DNA from: Palsa-965 sp044448685
GTDB lineage: Bacteria; Bacteroidota; Bacteroidia; Palsa-965
Assembly: GCA_044448685.1 (NCBI GenBank)
Contig: JBIOHC010000001.1
Location: 124,001 to 188,000, forward strand
Reading direction: 5' to 3'
Length of the DNA stretch: 64,000 nucleotides
Numbering within the stretch: the stretch's first letter is position 1; every line of letters starts with the position of its first letter. Under the pieces are notes generated by a model that was not told where the DNA came from, did not search any database, and saw only the letters and a list, made by a program, of their open reading frames with translations. A program made the position numbers and the translations under genes. This document shows, piece after piece, positions 1-8,565 of this stretch.

Positions 1-91
1 TGCCTCCCGCCGGAGGTCCGGAAGGTTTGTTTTGTGCCACTACACGGAAACCCGTGAAGAGAATAAGAATAAAGAAAAGGACCCGCTTCAT
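1..91 (-). CDS. N-terminus of a secreted protein, cut by the window edge
   Basis: Reading leftward from an ATG at 91-89 gives 30 open codons that begin MKRVLFFILILFTGFRVVAQ, a typical Bacteroidota signal peptide with a cleavage site after VAQ, followed by NKPSGPPAGG. The reading frame runs off the window at position 1, so nothing can be said about the mature protein. An upstream ATG at 96-94 hits a stop after two codons, which favours the start chosen. The gene is divergent from the one at 330. The signal peptide is clear; the identity is unknown. Confidence 0.6.
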   Translation of the reverse strand, partial: MKRVLFFILILFTGFRVVAQNKPSGPPAGG

Positions 92-116
92 AACATCCGT
101 ATTTGAGCCGTGAAGG

Positions 117-139
117 TACCGGTTATTCATGAACCGGTA
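117..139. promoter_or_regulatory. 8-bp inverted repeat between divergent genes
   Basis: TACCGGTT at 117-124 and AACCGGTA at 132-139 form a perfect inverted repeat with a 7-nt spacer. It lies 26 bp upstream of the leftward start codon at 91. It could be an operator or a 5' UTR hairpin for the leftward gene. No clear TAnnTTTG box was found in the 92-329 gap, and the rest of the gap shows nothing else. Confidence 0.3.
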
Positions 140-329
140 TTTACCGTTCATCCCATAATAAGCCAAAAAAATGTTAAAAAGAGAAATTAAAGAGGTCTGC
201 AACTGAATGATATTGAGGTGTTTGTTACAAAAAGTAGGATAGGACCATTTCTATTCACGCAACCATTATGTGTTGTTTGTGTCTTTTCAGGAGGAAGTGC
301 ATTATGAAGTTCTACCAATACCCGACCCC

Positions 330-1298
330 ATGAGAACAATCTGTTTATTCACACTTATCCTTTGTTCCGGGATTCCGGGCATGGCACAGCTGGTCAACAA
401 GGCCTACAATAATCAGCGTAACGGAAGCATGCCCGGAGCGGAGAAGGAGATTGTGGCTGAGGAAAACACTATTGCTATTACCACCAAGGTTATTTACAAT
501 GCTATCCCCGACGGGTATCATGTTACCTATACCAAGTCTTTTATCGGCAAGTCAGTGGCAGATGTTGAACAACAGATGAACCGAAAGGCCGACAGTCTTA
601 TCCGGGCTGCACGTAAGCTCAGTATCAGTGAAAAGGATATTGTAGTGGATATTGTTTCTCTGGATCCTATTTTCAATTTCAACCAGAATGACAGTACCTT
701 AAATATTCCTTTAGGGTATAAGATATCCGAGAACATTACGTTCAATATAAAAACCATTGATGCCATACGGGAGCTGAGCCATACCTGTCTGGAATATGGG
801 ATATACGATATGATAGGAGCACAGGCCTACCTGGAAGATTCCAAAAAGATTTACGACAGTTTATCGGCGAAAGCGGTACAGGTTCTGGACATGAAGAAAA
901 AACTTTGTACCCAGATAGGCTGGGCCTTTACCGGAGGCAAGGTAACCTTTACCAAAACCAAGGATGTGTATTATCCCAGTGAGCGTTACCTGAATGCTTA
1001 TATAACCAATGCGGGATTATACAAACATCATCTTTCCCAGAACTCCACCATCAGGATGGAGCGCACGGTTGATGTAGATAATTATTACGATATGAATCTG
1101 AAAGATGCCGATTTTGTTTTCAATGCTTCCAAAACCTGTCCGGTCATACAGTTCTATTACCAGCTCAACTATTCCTACAATAAGGTTGATACTGAAGAAG
1201 AAATGCGGAACAAAATCAAAAAGGAAATGGAAACCAAAAAGGATCCGGTGTTTTATATGATTGATAAAAACGGGGTACTGAAAAAGATTGAGCTATAA
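330..1298 (+). CDS. Secreted SIMPL-like protein of unknown function
   Basis: The protein has 322 aa from the ATG at 330. This start is preferred over one 20 codons earlier because it places a signal peptide (MRTICLFTLILCSGIPGMAQ) at the N-terminus. Residues about 50-130 contain VADVEQQMNRKADSLIRAA followed by a DIVVDIVSLDPIF stretch, which resembles the SIMPL/DUF541 fold of periplasmic proteins that use oscillating helix-strand units. The C-terminal half has no motif I recognise. The gene lies 34 bp before idi on the same strand and may share its transcript. Export is well supported; the SIMPL assignment is by resemblance only. Confidence 0.7.
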   Translation: MRTICLFTLILCSGIPGMAQLVNKAYNNQRNGSMPGAEKEIVAEENTIAITTKVIYNAIPDGYHVTYTKSFIGKSVADVEQQMNRKADSLIRAARKLSISEKDIVVDIVSLDPIFNFNQNDSTLNIPLGYKISENITFNIKTIDAIRELSHTCLEYGIYDMIGAQAYLEDSKKIYDSLSAKAVQVLDMKKKLCTQIGWAFTGGKVTFTKTKDVYYPSERYLNAYITNAGLYKHHLSQNSTIRMERTVDVDNYYDMNLKDADFVFNASKTCPVIQFYYQLNYSYNKVDTEEEMRNKIKKEMETKKDPVFYMIDKNGVLKKIEL

Positions 1299-1332
1299 GA
1301 ATCCCTATGTTTGTAGTATAGATACAGCAAGG

Positions 1333-1830
1333 ATGAACAGCAAAGTTATTCTGGTTGATGAATCGGACAAGGCAATCGGTGAAATGGACAAACTTGAAGT
1401 TCATCAGAAGGGATTGCTGCACCGTGCATTTTCCATTTTTATTTTCAATGATGCAGGGTTATTGTTGTTGCAATGCAGGGCCGATGAGAAATATCATTCA
1501 GGCGGTTTGTGGACCAACACCTGTTGCGGGCATCCACAACCCGGGGAAGAAACAGCAGCAGGGGCAGTGCGCAGGTTGCAGGAGGAAACCGGAATTGTAA
1601 CGGAACTCCGTAAAAAATTCAGTTTTATTTATCACGCCCCCCTTGAACAGAATCTGTTCGAACATGAATACGACCATGTATTTACCGGCATCTGCAACCG
1701 GGAACCTTTACTGAACAAGGAAGAGGCCAGTGCTTATCGCTGGATATCATTAAGTGATCTGAAAAAAGAGATGAAAGATTATCCGGAACGGTTTACAGCC
1801 TGGTTTAAAATAGCGATCACTTCTTTTTAA
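1333..1830 (+). CDS. idi: Isopentenyl-diphosphate delta-isomerase, type I
   Basis: The enzyme interconverts isopentenyl and dimethylallyl diphosphate for isoprenoid synthesis in the cytoplasm. From the ATG at 1333 the product has 165 aa, within the short bacterial size range. The metal-binding and catalytic motif TNTCCGHP is at residues 61-68, the Nudix-like stretch GEETAAGAVRRLQEETGI at 71-88, and the acidic catalytic segment EHEYDHVF at about 110-117. An in-frame ATG 45 bp upstream lies inside the end of the preceding gene and would add an unusual extension. The 3' end overlaps the convergent adhesin gene by 4 bp. Confidence 0.93.
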   Translation: MNSKVILVDESDKAIGEMDKLEVHQKGLLHRAFSIFIFNDAGLLLLQCRADEKYHSGGLWTNTCCGHPQPGEETAAGAVRRLQEETGIVTELRKKFSFIYHAPLEQNLFEHEYDHVFTGICNREPLLNKEEASAYRWISLSDLKKEMKDYPERFTAWFKIAITSF

Positions 1831-4800
1831 CGGATAAGGTTGGCATGCCCCATATAGGAATGCCGTATGCCGAAAATATCTTTCAGGTTGACTTTCCAGA
1901 CATAGGTGTCGATCTGAGCTATATTGGTGCCATGGTTGGCACGTCCATCCCAACCCTGACCCCATACATGTGTTTCAAACATAAGATTGCCCCAGCGGTC
2001 AAACATCATGAGGTCATAATTATTCGGATCAATACCGACTCCTTTAGGCGACCATTCATCATTCTTTCCATCTCCGTTCGGGGTAAATGTATTCGGCGCA
2101 TAAAAAGCAAAGATGGGCTGTATGCAAATAGGTCCTGTTGTTGAATCCTTGCAACCATCGGGTGCGGTAACAACGAGTTTGACGACATAACAACCAGTAT
2201 CCGCGTAGGTATGACTGGAGTTCTGTGTATAGACTATTGAGTCACTCGCATCGCCAAAGGTCCAGGTCCATTTAATGGCATTTGTACTCTGGTCTGTGAA
2301 TCCTATTGTGGGATCGGTAATATTTGTCGGCTGAGGGCTGTCGATGAAGGAAGCATGTGGCACAGGAAGGGCATTGATAAAATTAGGCAGCATAGTACTG
2401 CCTTTGCAACCATGAATATCCGTTACACTGTAGGTCACATTATAGGTGCCTGCTACAGGATAACAATGATGAGCGCTGTCGCAACCCGTGGCGCTTGACC
2501 CGTCGCCGAACAGCCAGGATCCTGAAGCACAGGCCGGGTTGGAAGTGCCGGCAAATTTAACGCAGGCAGGGGCACAAACTACCGTATCAACCGAGGTGAA
2601 GGAAACCAGCGGGAGAGGATAAACAGTAACGGTTGTTGTTGCGGAATCTGTCGGGGTTCCGCAGTTATCAGCCACAATGACCGTATACACAGTCGTAACA
2701 GCAGGTGTTGCGATTGGATTTTGGCTGTTTGCATTGGAGAGCCCTGTGGGAGGAATCCAGGTATAGGTATAAGGACCTCCGTTACCTCCGCTGCCAACGG
2801 CATGCAGGGTGTCAGCTGCTCCGGGGCAAATGGATTTTCCTCCGCTGGCCAGCACTTCCAAAGCAGGATTTACTTTAACAGTATCAAGGGCCGGCCCGGC
2901 CACACAACCGTGTGCATCGGTAACCGTTGCGGTATACGTAGTGGTTACTACCGGGCAAACGGTGGTGCTGGTGAGGGGAGTTCCGTTCAGGGTCCAGGAA
3001 TAGGAATACGTTCCCGACCCTCCCGTAGCGGTAGCTGTAAGTGTTGCACATTGCCCGATACAGATTTTCTGATTTCCCGAACTCAGGGTAAGCAGGAGAG
3101 GCTGCGTGATGGTAACAGAAACCTGATTGGTACAATGAGCAGAATCTGTAACGGTACATATATAGGTTCCTGCAGGGAGACCGGTAACACTGTTCGTGCC
3201 TTGTCCTCCTCCGGGAGCCGGTGTCCAGAAAAAAGTATAAGGTTTAAATCCACCAGAAGCAGAATCTCTTGCAGTTCCGTTATTGCCACCGAAACAGCTT
3301 ACAGGTGTTGATGCCACATTCACAATATTTACACCGGGCAGGTTTGGAACCACATTGGTCATGGTATCCGGGCAACCATTCTGGTCTTTGATAATAACGG
3401 TATAGTTTCCGGTTGGGATGGAATGAATGCCCTGGGTAGTCTGTCCTGTAGTCCACGAGTAAGAATACCCCGGTGTTCCACCGGAAACGGTAACAGAATC
3501 TTTTCCATCAGACTTATTGCAATGCGAAGGGGTCGGGAACATATTCATCACCAGAGGAGGAGGTTGCCTGATAAGAGCGGTATCAGTGGCAGTACATCCA
3601 TGTGCATCTTGGAGAACCAGGGTATAGGTTCCCGCACATACATTGCTGGCACTTGCTGCTGTACTTCCGTTGCTCCAGGAATACGTATAGGTGGCGGTAC
3701 CTCCGGCTGGCATACCAATCAGTTGTCCGTTACATTTTCCATTGCATGTTGCCGGCATTCCATTGGCGGTGATGGTAAGCACCGTGGGCTGTGTAATGGT
3801 AACGGTGGTGACAACAGAGCAGCCTTTTGAATCGGTAGTGGTGCAGGAATAATTTCCGGCGGCAAGACCTGTTGCCATGTTGCTTGTACTCGGATTACCA
3901 GTCCATACATAGGTATAGGGAGCCGTTCCTCCGGAAGGATTTATTGTTGCCGTACCGTCTGACAATCCGAAGCAGCTAACATTGGTGGTGGTGGATGTTG
4001 CTGCGGGGCCATTGGGCTGAGTAATGACTACAGTGGCTGTATCCGGGCAGGTTCCGGTTGCACCCGTGACGACCAGGGTATAGGTGCCTCCGTTAAGTCC
4101 TGTAGCATTGGTACTCCCCTGACCACCTCCGGGGGCGGGAGACCAGGTAAAATTGAAAGGACCTGTTCCTCCGCTTACAGTAGCTGTCGCTGTTCCGTCA
4201 TGGCCGGGAGAGCAGCTTGCAGGAGTGGATGTAATGGTGACAGTGGGTGGAGGTGCGGCAGAAGTGAGGGTAACAGAGCCTGATGTCGTACAGCCATTAA
4301 CAGTAGTCACTGTCAGATTATATGTTCCGGCATCCAGTCCGGTTGCATTGGGAGTTCCTTGTCCACCGCCGGGAGCCGGAGACCAAACATAGGTAATAGG
4401 GGGATTACCTCCAGTGACTGTAGCTGTAGCCGTGCCGTCATGACCCGGAGAACAGGTAGGATTGGTGGAAGTAAGAGTAAGTACTGGATTGGGATAAAAA
4501 GCAATGGTGGTGTCAATCACATAGGTGCATCCGGGGCCCTGGGTAACGGTAACCTGATAGGTTCCGTTGGCATTGACAGTAACACTTTGCCCGGTAGTGG
4601 ATCCGGTAATGCCGGCAGTCCCCGAAGGCATGGTATTCCAGGCATACGTACCGGTAGTGCCTGCATCGGGCGCAGTAAGGGTAAGTGTACCTCCCATACA
4701 GACTTCAGGAGTTGAGGCAATTACCTGAATGGGAGAACAGGTGGCATCAATATACGCATATCCCCAGTGACCGCCCGGCGTGCAACCGGCAGCGCTGAAG

Positions 4801-5708
4801 CGGACAGTAACAGGGTGACCGATATAATTTTTCAGATTCAGACTGTTGGAGGTCCAGGGCATAAAATAAACCTGTGATCCTTTGCTGGAAAGGACAGATG
4901 AAACAGACATTCCCGGTGGGACACCTGATCCGACGGATTCAACATAATACTGTAAACAGGGAATGGGAGCACCGGTACTGTCTAACACTTCAGCTCTGAA
5001 ATAAGGGCATTGAGCGGCGGTATGGGGGGCCTGAACCAGTACAACAGCATAGTTATAAATAAACATGGCATTGGCGGCATTCACAACAAAGGTTTGCTGC
5101 ATACTTTCTCCGGGCGCTCCGCCGGGAGAATTGTTGGGACAGGTAGAACCGCTCTGAAGATTCGCATTTTCACCTCCCAGGCGAACAGAATAACTTCCTC
5201 CTGCAGGTAAAGGGTCCAGCATAGGAAATGCTCCATAAGGATCATTACCGGCAGCAGCATCTTCCAGTGTAAACATAGAGCAGCCCGGTTCCGGAGAATC
5301 AAGACCCAGTGTATTGGGCAAAATACCGGCAGAAAGCTGGGTAACAGCTGCTCCTGAATTGGCATTATAACCTATATACCCTGTCCAGTTTGTATAATCA
5401 CCCGTTTCAAATCCCAGGTTGTTACAAGCCAGCCCCAGCACACCTATTGTATTAGCAGGAACAGGCTGCCGGTTCCGGGAAGGGATGTGATATCTTGCTT
5501 CTACAAACTGTTTTTCCTGATTATGCAGGTAGGCTTTCAGCTCAGCATTCGTTAAGTGATCATGGCCCGCTTCACGGATCATACCTTGTAAATCAAATCC
5601 ATTGAGGCTGTCACCCTGATAAAAAATAAAAGAGGAATTGATCTGTGCTGAAACAGACAGGGAAATAAAAAAGAGAAAGAATGCATTTATGTAAGCTCCT
5701 TTGTTCAT
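1827..5708 (-). CDS. Giant T9SS-secreted adhesin with SprB and PKD repeats
   Basis: The 1293-aa protein begins with a signal peptide (MNKGAYINAFFLFFISLSVSAQ). Residues about 50-330 form a Cys-containing N-terminal region. Roughly 410-880 holds six SprB-type repeats of about 75 residues, each with the pattern C-x-G-x-x-DGTA, then GG-x-x-P-Y-x-x-x-W, GLxAGTY and DxxGC. Two Ig-like units follow, then two PKD domains (LFGDGSSATG, WTFGDASDS). The last 90 residues are a gliding-type T9SS type B domain (FYAPNTFTPNGDGKNDEW, MMFDRWGNLMFET). The protein is therefore probably exported by T9SS and used for adhesion, as in the SprB family. The repeat count and ligand are inferred. The gene is convergent with idi. 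Confidence 0.92.
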   Translation of the reverse strand: MNKGAYINAFFLFFISLSVSAQINSSFIFYQGDSLNGFDLQGMIREAGHDHLTNAELKAYLHNQEKQFVEARYHIPSRNRQPVPANTIGVLGLACNNLGFETGDYTNWTGYIGYNANSGAAVTQLSAGILPNTLGLDSPEPGCSMFTLEDAAAGNDPYGAFPMLDPLPAGGSYSVRLGGENANLQSGSTCPNNSPGGAPGESMQQTFVVNAANAMFIYNYAVVLVQAPHTAAQCPYFRAEVLDSTGAPIPCLQYYVESVGSGVPPGMSVSSVLSSKGSQVYFMPWTSNSLNLKNYIGHPVTVRFSAAGCTPGGHWGYAYIDATCSPIQVIASTPEVCMGGTLTLTAPDAGTTGTYAWNTMPSGTAGITGSTTGQSVTVNANGTYQVTVTQGPGCTYVIDTTIAFYPNPVLTLTSTNPTCSPGHDGTATATVTGGNPPITYVWSPAPGGGQGTPNATGLDAGTYNLTVTTVNGCTTSGSVTLTSAAPPPTVTITSTPASCSPGHDGTATATVSGGTGPFNFTWSPAPGGGQGSTNATGLNGGTYTLVVTGATGTCPDTATVVITQPNGPAATSTTTNVSCFGLSDGTATINPSGGTAPYTYVWTGNPSTSNMATGLAAGNYSCTTTDSKGCSVVTTVTITQPTVLTITANGMPATCNGKCNGQLIGMPAGGTATYTYSWSNGSTAASASNVCAGTYTLVLQDAHGCTATDTALIRQPPPLVMNMFPTPSHCNKSDGKDSVTVSGGTPGYSYSWTTGQTTQGIHSIPTGNYTVIIKDQNGCPDTMTNVVPNLPGVNIVNVASTPVSCFGGNNGTARDSASGGFKPYTFFWTPAPGGGQGTNSVTGLPAGTYICTVTDSAHCTNQVSVTITQPLLLTLSSGNQKICIGQCATLTATATGGSGTYSYSWTLNGTPLTSTTVCPVVTTTYTATVTDAHGCVAGPALDTVKVNPALEVLASGGKSICPGAADTLHAVGSGGNGGPYTYTWIPPTGLSNANSQNPIATPAVTTVYTVIVADNCGTPTDSATTTVTVYPLPLVSFTSVDTVVCAPACVKFAGTSNPACASGSWLFGDGSSATGCDSAHHCYPVAGTYNVTYSVTDIHGCKGSTMLPNFINALPVPHASFIDSPQPTNITDPTIGFTDQSTNAIKWTWTFGDASDSIVYTQNSSHTYADTGCYVVKLVVTAPDGCKDSTTGPICIQPIFAFYAPNTFTPNGDGKNDEWSPKGVGIDPNNYDLMMFDRWGNLMFETHVWGQGWDGRANHGTNIAQIDTYVWKVNLKDIFGIRHSYMGHANLIR

Positions 5709-6508
5709 GTTCTGGATCGATTAATAGAGGTCCTTTATTCTATATAGAAGACAAGATCTCCTTACGCATTGTACCGGCTGAAAACGAAGGAATTGATTTT
5801 AAAAATCAGAATGACAAGGAATGTTCTGATAATTTCAATACTGGACTATTGTAAAGGCTAGCAAATATGGGTAAATGCAAATGAAAAAGCAATTTTTTAG
5901 CATAAAAAAAATGCAATCATTTTAAGGTTTCGCAATTATTTAACAATACCAAAACAACTGATATATGAAAAATGATGAACTCTTAAACTCACTTGCAACC
6001 GCTTGTATGCGTGGATCTATAAGGCTTGGCAAGATTAAACCACATAAATTTCGAAAATTAATTTCCTAAAACGTATTTTTTTTATTAGGAATCGGATGAA
6101 ATCAACCGGCGCTAAAACATAGTTTATTTACGATGCAACCCCGAACAAGGTTAGTACCAAATTTCGGGAATTAGCAGATCCCGGTCTCACAACAGAAATG
6201 GCAATGAACCTGACTCATCATCCATTTATCCTGATACGTCTATTAACTATTTTATTTAGGGCTGTTTTTGATTTCCAATTTTTAGGATTAACTTATAAGT
6301 CCGGATGGAGAAAAGAAAGTTGAAAAATCCCGGACCCGTTTACAGACAAAACCCGGTTGGTGGCATTTCATATTAAAATTCAGTTAGGTTTAGAATAAGT
6401 TCAGAGGAGTTTAGCTTATCCCTTAAACCTTTCTTAACTTATGCAGTCTACCCTCCTACCTATTACCATGAAATAAACCGCTTCCGTGAGGATGGAGCAG
6501 CAGGCCTT
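5709..6508. other. 800-bp AT-rich intergenic region, no convincing gene
   Basis: This gap lies between the divergent adhesin and the gene at 6509. No ORF longer than about 35 codons was found. One small frame at 5965-6069 starts MKNDELLNSLATACMRGS and ends at a TAA, but nothing supports it beyond being open. No consensus TAnnTTTG promoter box was found for either flanking gene. The stretch 6160-6400 has several CCCGG/CCCGGT motifs but no clean palindrome. It may be decayed coding DNA or a long regulatory region. Confidence 0.4.
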
Positions 6509-7240
6509 ATGAAACAATTAACACTTGTTCTGTTAAATTTATTTCTGATGATGCAGCTACAGGCATTGGCTGAGCATTCTTTGCAGCCAGGGACGAGGGA
6601 TACTTCAGAGAAATCACATTCAGATACCGCTTCTCTGCCAGTACATCATTCCTGGAGTATAAAACCAACCACTGATTTTGACCAGCGTTTTTCATTCATC
6701 CGGAACAATGCCGTGAATATATGGGGACAAAGAGGGGGCATCTTATTGAATGAGAGACTCAAACTGGGTGTGGGTGCTTATTATATGGATGATACACGCA
6801 TTAACCGCCGGGTAACATACGCAAATGCTTCTCATTATGTAAAACAAAGTCTGCTTTTTGGAACAGCTTATATAGAGCCATACCTGATCCGGAAAAAATA
6901 CTGGGAGCTTAGTATTCCTTTTGAAATCGGGTTTGGAAAAGCTTCTTCCAAAGTGTTTGAAACATCCACCGATCTATTTCTGCGTTCCACCTCCCGTGAC
7001 TTTCTGCCTACCGGAGCAGGGCTTTCCCTTTCTTTCAAGCTGCCCGCTTTGCCGGATTTCAAACCACTGAGCTGGATTGGAATAAATTTCCTGGCCGGAT
7101 ACCGTTATTGCCTCCTTCAGAATGTTTACAAAACAGATTATGACGGAGCATTCTGGTCTATCAGCGGAGCCATTTTCCTTGACCGGGTATTTGATGATTG
7201 CAGGGCCTGGAAAAGAAAAAGGAAGATGGAGCAATTATGA
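6509..7240 (+). CDS. Putative outer-membrane beta-barrel protein
   Basis: The product has 243 aa with a signal-like N-terminus (MKQLTLVLLNLFLMMQLQALAEH). The body has alternating hydrophobic and polar segments (LNERLKLGVGAYYMDD, ELSIPFEIGFGKASS, INFLAGYRYCLL) typical of outer-membrane beta strands. The C-terminus (RVFDDCRAWKRKRKMEQL) is basic and does not end in the usual aromatic residue. The stop codon overlaps the next gene's start (ATGA at 7237-7240), so the two are probably translationally coupled and work together. No family name could be assigned. Confidence 0.6.
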   Translation: MKQLTLVLLNLFLMMQLQALAEHSLQPGTRDTSEKSHSDTASLPVHHSWSIKPTTDFDQRFSFIRNNAVNIWGQRGGILLNERLKLGVGAYYMDDTRINRRVTYANASHYVKQSLLFGTAYIEPYLIRKKYWELSIPFEIGFGKASSKVFETSTDLFLRSTSRDFLPTGAGLSLSFKLPALPDFKPLSWIGINFLAGYRYCLLQNVYKTDYDGAFWSISGAIFLDRVFDDCRAWKRKRKMEQL

Positions 7241-8154
7241 AGCGATTGAAATTAATCCCCGCCCTGGTTTTTCCCCTGTTGTTTTTTTCATGTAAATCCG
7301 AACTTTATCATGCTGCCTGGCAGGATAAGGTTGTGGTAGCTGACGGGAATCCTCAGGAATGGGAAATACCCCTGCGCTTTTATGATGGCAAAAGCAAGCT
7401 GGCTTATACCATTTCCAATGACCTGGAAAACCTCTATATCTGTATTCGAATGACAGATGATGCGAGCCAGGTCAAAGTAATGAAAGCCGGTATGCAGATC
7501 TGGATTGATACCACCGGAGGAAACAAACAAACTACCGGTATTCTCTTCCCTCAACGCCCTCCCCAGATTCCGGAAACAGGAGCACGGACCGGCAGTTCTG
7601 AAACCGGAGGAGGAAACAGAACTTCCCGTACGGATGCAGGAAACCATTCGCCTGCTATGGCTAAAATGCGGAATTCCTTTCAGAAAGATTATAAGGAAAT
7701 GATGCTGACGGGGTTCAAAGCTCCGATACGCGGCTCTGTTCCGCTAAGCAATGATTTTGGTTTACAGGTTGGAATCAATTGGGATGCCAACAAGTATGAC
7801 AGCAGCTATATCATGATTTATGAAGCCGTTATACCTTTCCGTACCTTCTATCATGCCAAACTTACCCAGGCCGATAGTCTGAAGCCTTTAGGCATCACCA
7901 TACTGGTCAATGCCGTTCCACACCCCCCTTCCCAGGGAGGTGGACAACATGCAGGAGGTAACAGAGGAGGAGGTGGTGGAATGGGTGGAGGCATGGGAGG
8001 TGGCGGAATGCGTGGTGGCGGAATGGGCGGAGGAGGCAGAAGAGGAGGCGGGGGCGGACGGACACCTGAACCGGTCAATCCTTTGTATGAAAGCAATACC
8101 GTTAAAATGAGGATGCAACTTTCACTGCATCCCCGGCCTTCCGTTAAACTTTAA
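7237..8154 (+). CDS. Lipoprotein with a CBM9/DOMON-like domain and a Gly-rich tail
   Basis: The protein has 305 aa from the ATG at 7237, which overlaps the upstream stop and places a lipobox (LFFSC, lipidated Cys19) correctly. Residues about 30-100 (VVADGNPQEWEIPLRF, AYTISNDLENLYICIRMTDD, QIWIDTTGGN) match the start of CBM9/DOMON-type sandwich domains that follow a GEWD-like opening. Near residues 240-280 is a low-complexity segment of GGG, GGM and GGR units with interspersed Met and Arg. The C-terminus returns to ordinary sequence. An outer-membrane location is likely. The ligand is unknown; carbohydrate or haem binding would be family-based guesses. A G/C-rich hairpin at 8170-8191 follows without a T tract. 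Confidence 0.7.
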   Translation: MKRLKLIPALVFPLLFFSCKSELYHAAWQDKVVVADGNPQEWEIPLRFYDGKSKLAYTISNDLENLYICIRMTDDASQVKVMKAGMQIWIDTTGGNKQTTGILFPQRPPQIPETGARTGSSETGGGNRTSRTDAGNHSPAMAKMRNSFQKDYKEMMLTGFKAPIRGSVPLSNDFGLQVGINWDANKYDSSYIMIYEAVIPFRTFYHAKLTQADSLKPLGITILVNAVPHPPSQGGGQHAGGNRGGGGGMGGGMGGGGMRGGGMGGGGRRGGGGGRTPEPVNPLYESNTVKMRMQLSLHPRPSVKL

Positions 8155-8257
8155 TGTATCCCCCTTTTATCCCCTTCCCAAAGGGAGGGGAAACCCTGAT
8201 AACGGTCATAGTTCAACACGCGGATATTGAATAGTATTGCTGTTCAATTCAATTCCG

Positions 8258-8425
8258 ATGAGTATCTGGTTTCTTATTCTCTGGCTGGTAATTGCTCTGT
8301 CGATTGCTTTCTTCATTCAGGGCAATATTTTTCAGAAAAAATTTCTGAGGACAGGTTTTGCATTGATAATCTTTTCCTTTCTTTGCGGCGTAACGATGCT
8401 GGCCTATGTTCTCTATACCCTGTGA
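8258..8425 (+). CDS. Small two-helix membrane protein (tentative)
   Basis: A 55-codon frame starts MSIWFLILWLVIALSIAFF and ends in FSFLCGVTMLAYVLYTL, giving two hydrophobic helices separated by a basic turn (NIFQKKFLRTG). An in-frame ATG seven codons earlier at 8237 is an alternative start. The helix-turn-helix layout and a positive-inside loop are what a real small membrane protein would show, but no homologue is recognised and no promoter is visible. It sits in the gap before the PLP enzyme gene. Confidence 0.35.
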   Translation: MSIWFLILWLVIALSIAFFIQGNIFQKKFLRTGFALIIFSFLCGVTMLAYVLYTL

Positions 8426-8444
8426 TGCATTCGTATTGAACGGT

Positions 8445-8488
8445 CTTACCAAAGGGTAAGCCATCCATTCTCCGGCTTCTCTTGCCGG
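8445..8488 (+). promoter_or_regulatory. Two consecutive hairpins in the leader of the PLP enzyme gene
   Basis: CTTACC (8445-8450) pairs with GGTAAG (8455-8460) around a 4-nt loop. CCGGC (8472-8476) pairs with GCCGG (8484-8488) around a 7-nt pyrimidine loop. The stretch from 8489 to the start codon at 8566 is pyrimidine-rich. The arrangement does not match SAM-I or SAM-II riboswitch cores as far as I can judge. It could be the end of the upstream transcript or an RNA regulator of the sulfur amino-acid enzyme. Confidence 0.25.
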
Positions 8489-8565
8489 CACCACTCTCTC
8501 TTGCAATTTTCTTTCTTCAACCCTTTTATCCTTATTTTATTTTAACCCTTTTAACTTATTCTGTT

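Noticed and set aside
2721..3311. 196-codon frame antisense to the adhesin
   Set aside because: Its Gly/Arg/Ser-rich product mirrors the repeat codons of the adhesin on the other strand.
5965..6069. 34-codon frame in the 800-bp gap
   Set aside because: No homologue, promoter or conserved context; kept only as a note in the gap entry.
8440..8565. SAM riboswitch upstream of the PLP enzyme
   Set aside because: The two hairpins lack the conserved SAM-I or SAM-II core residues as far as can be read.
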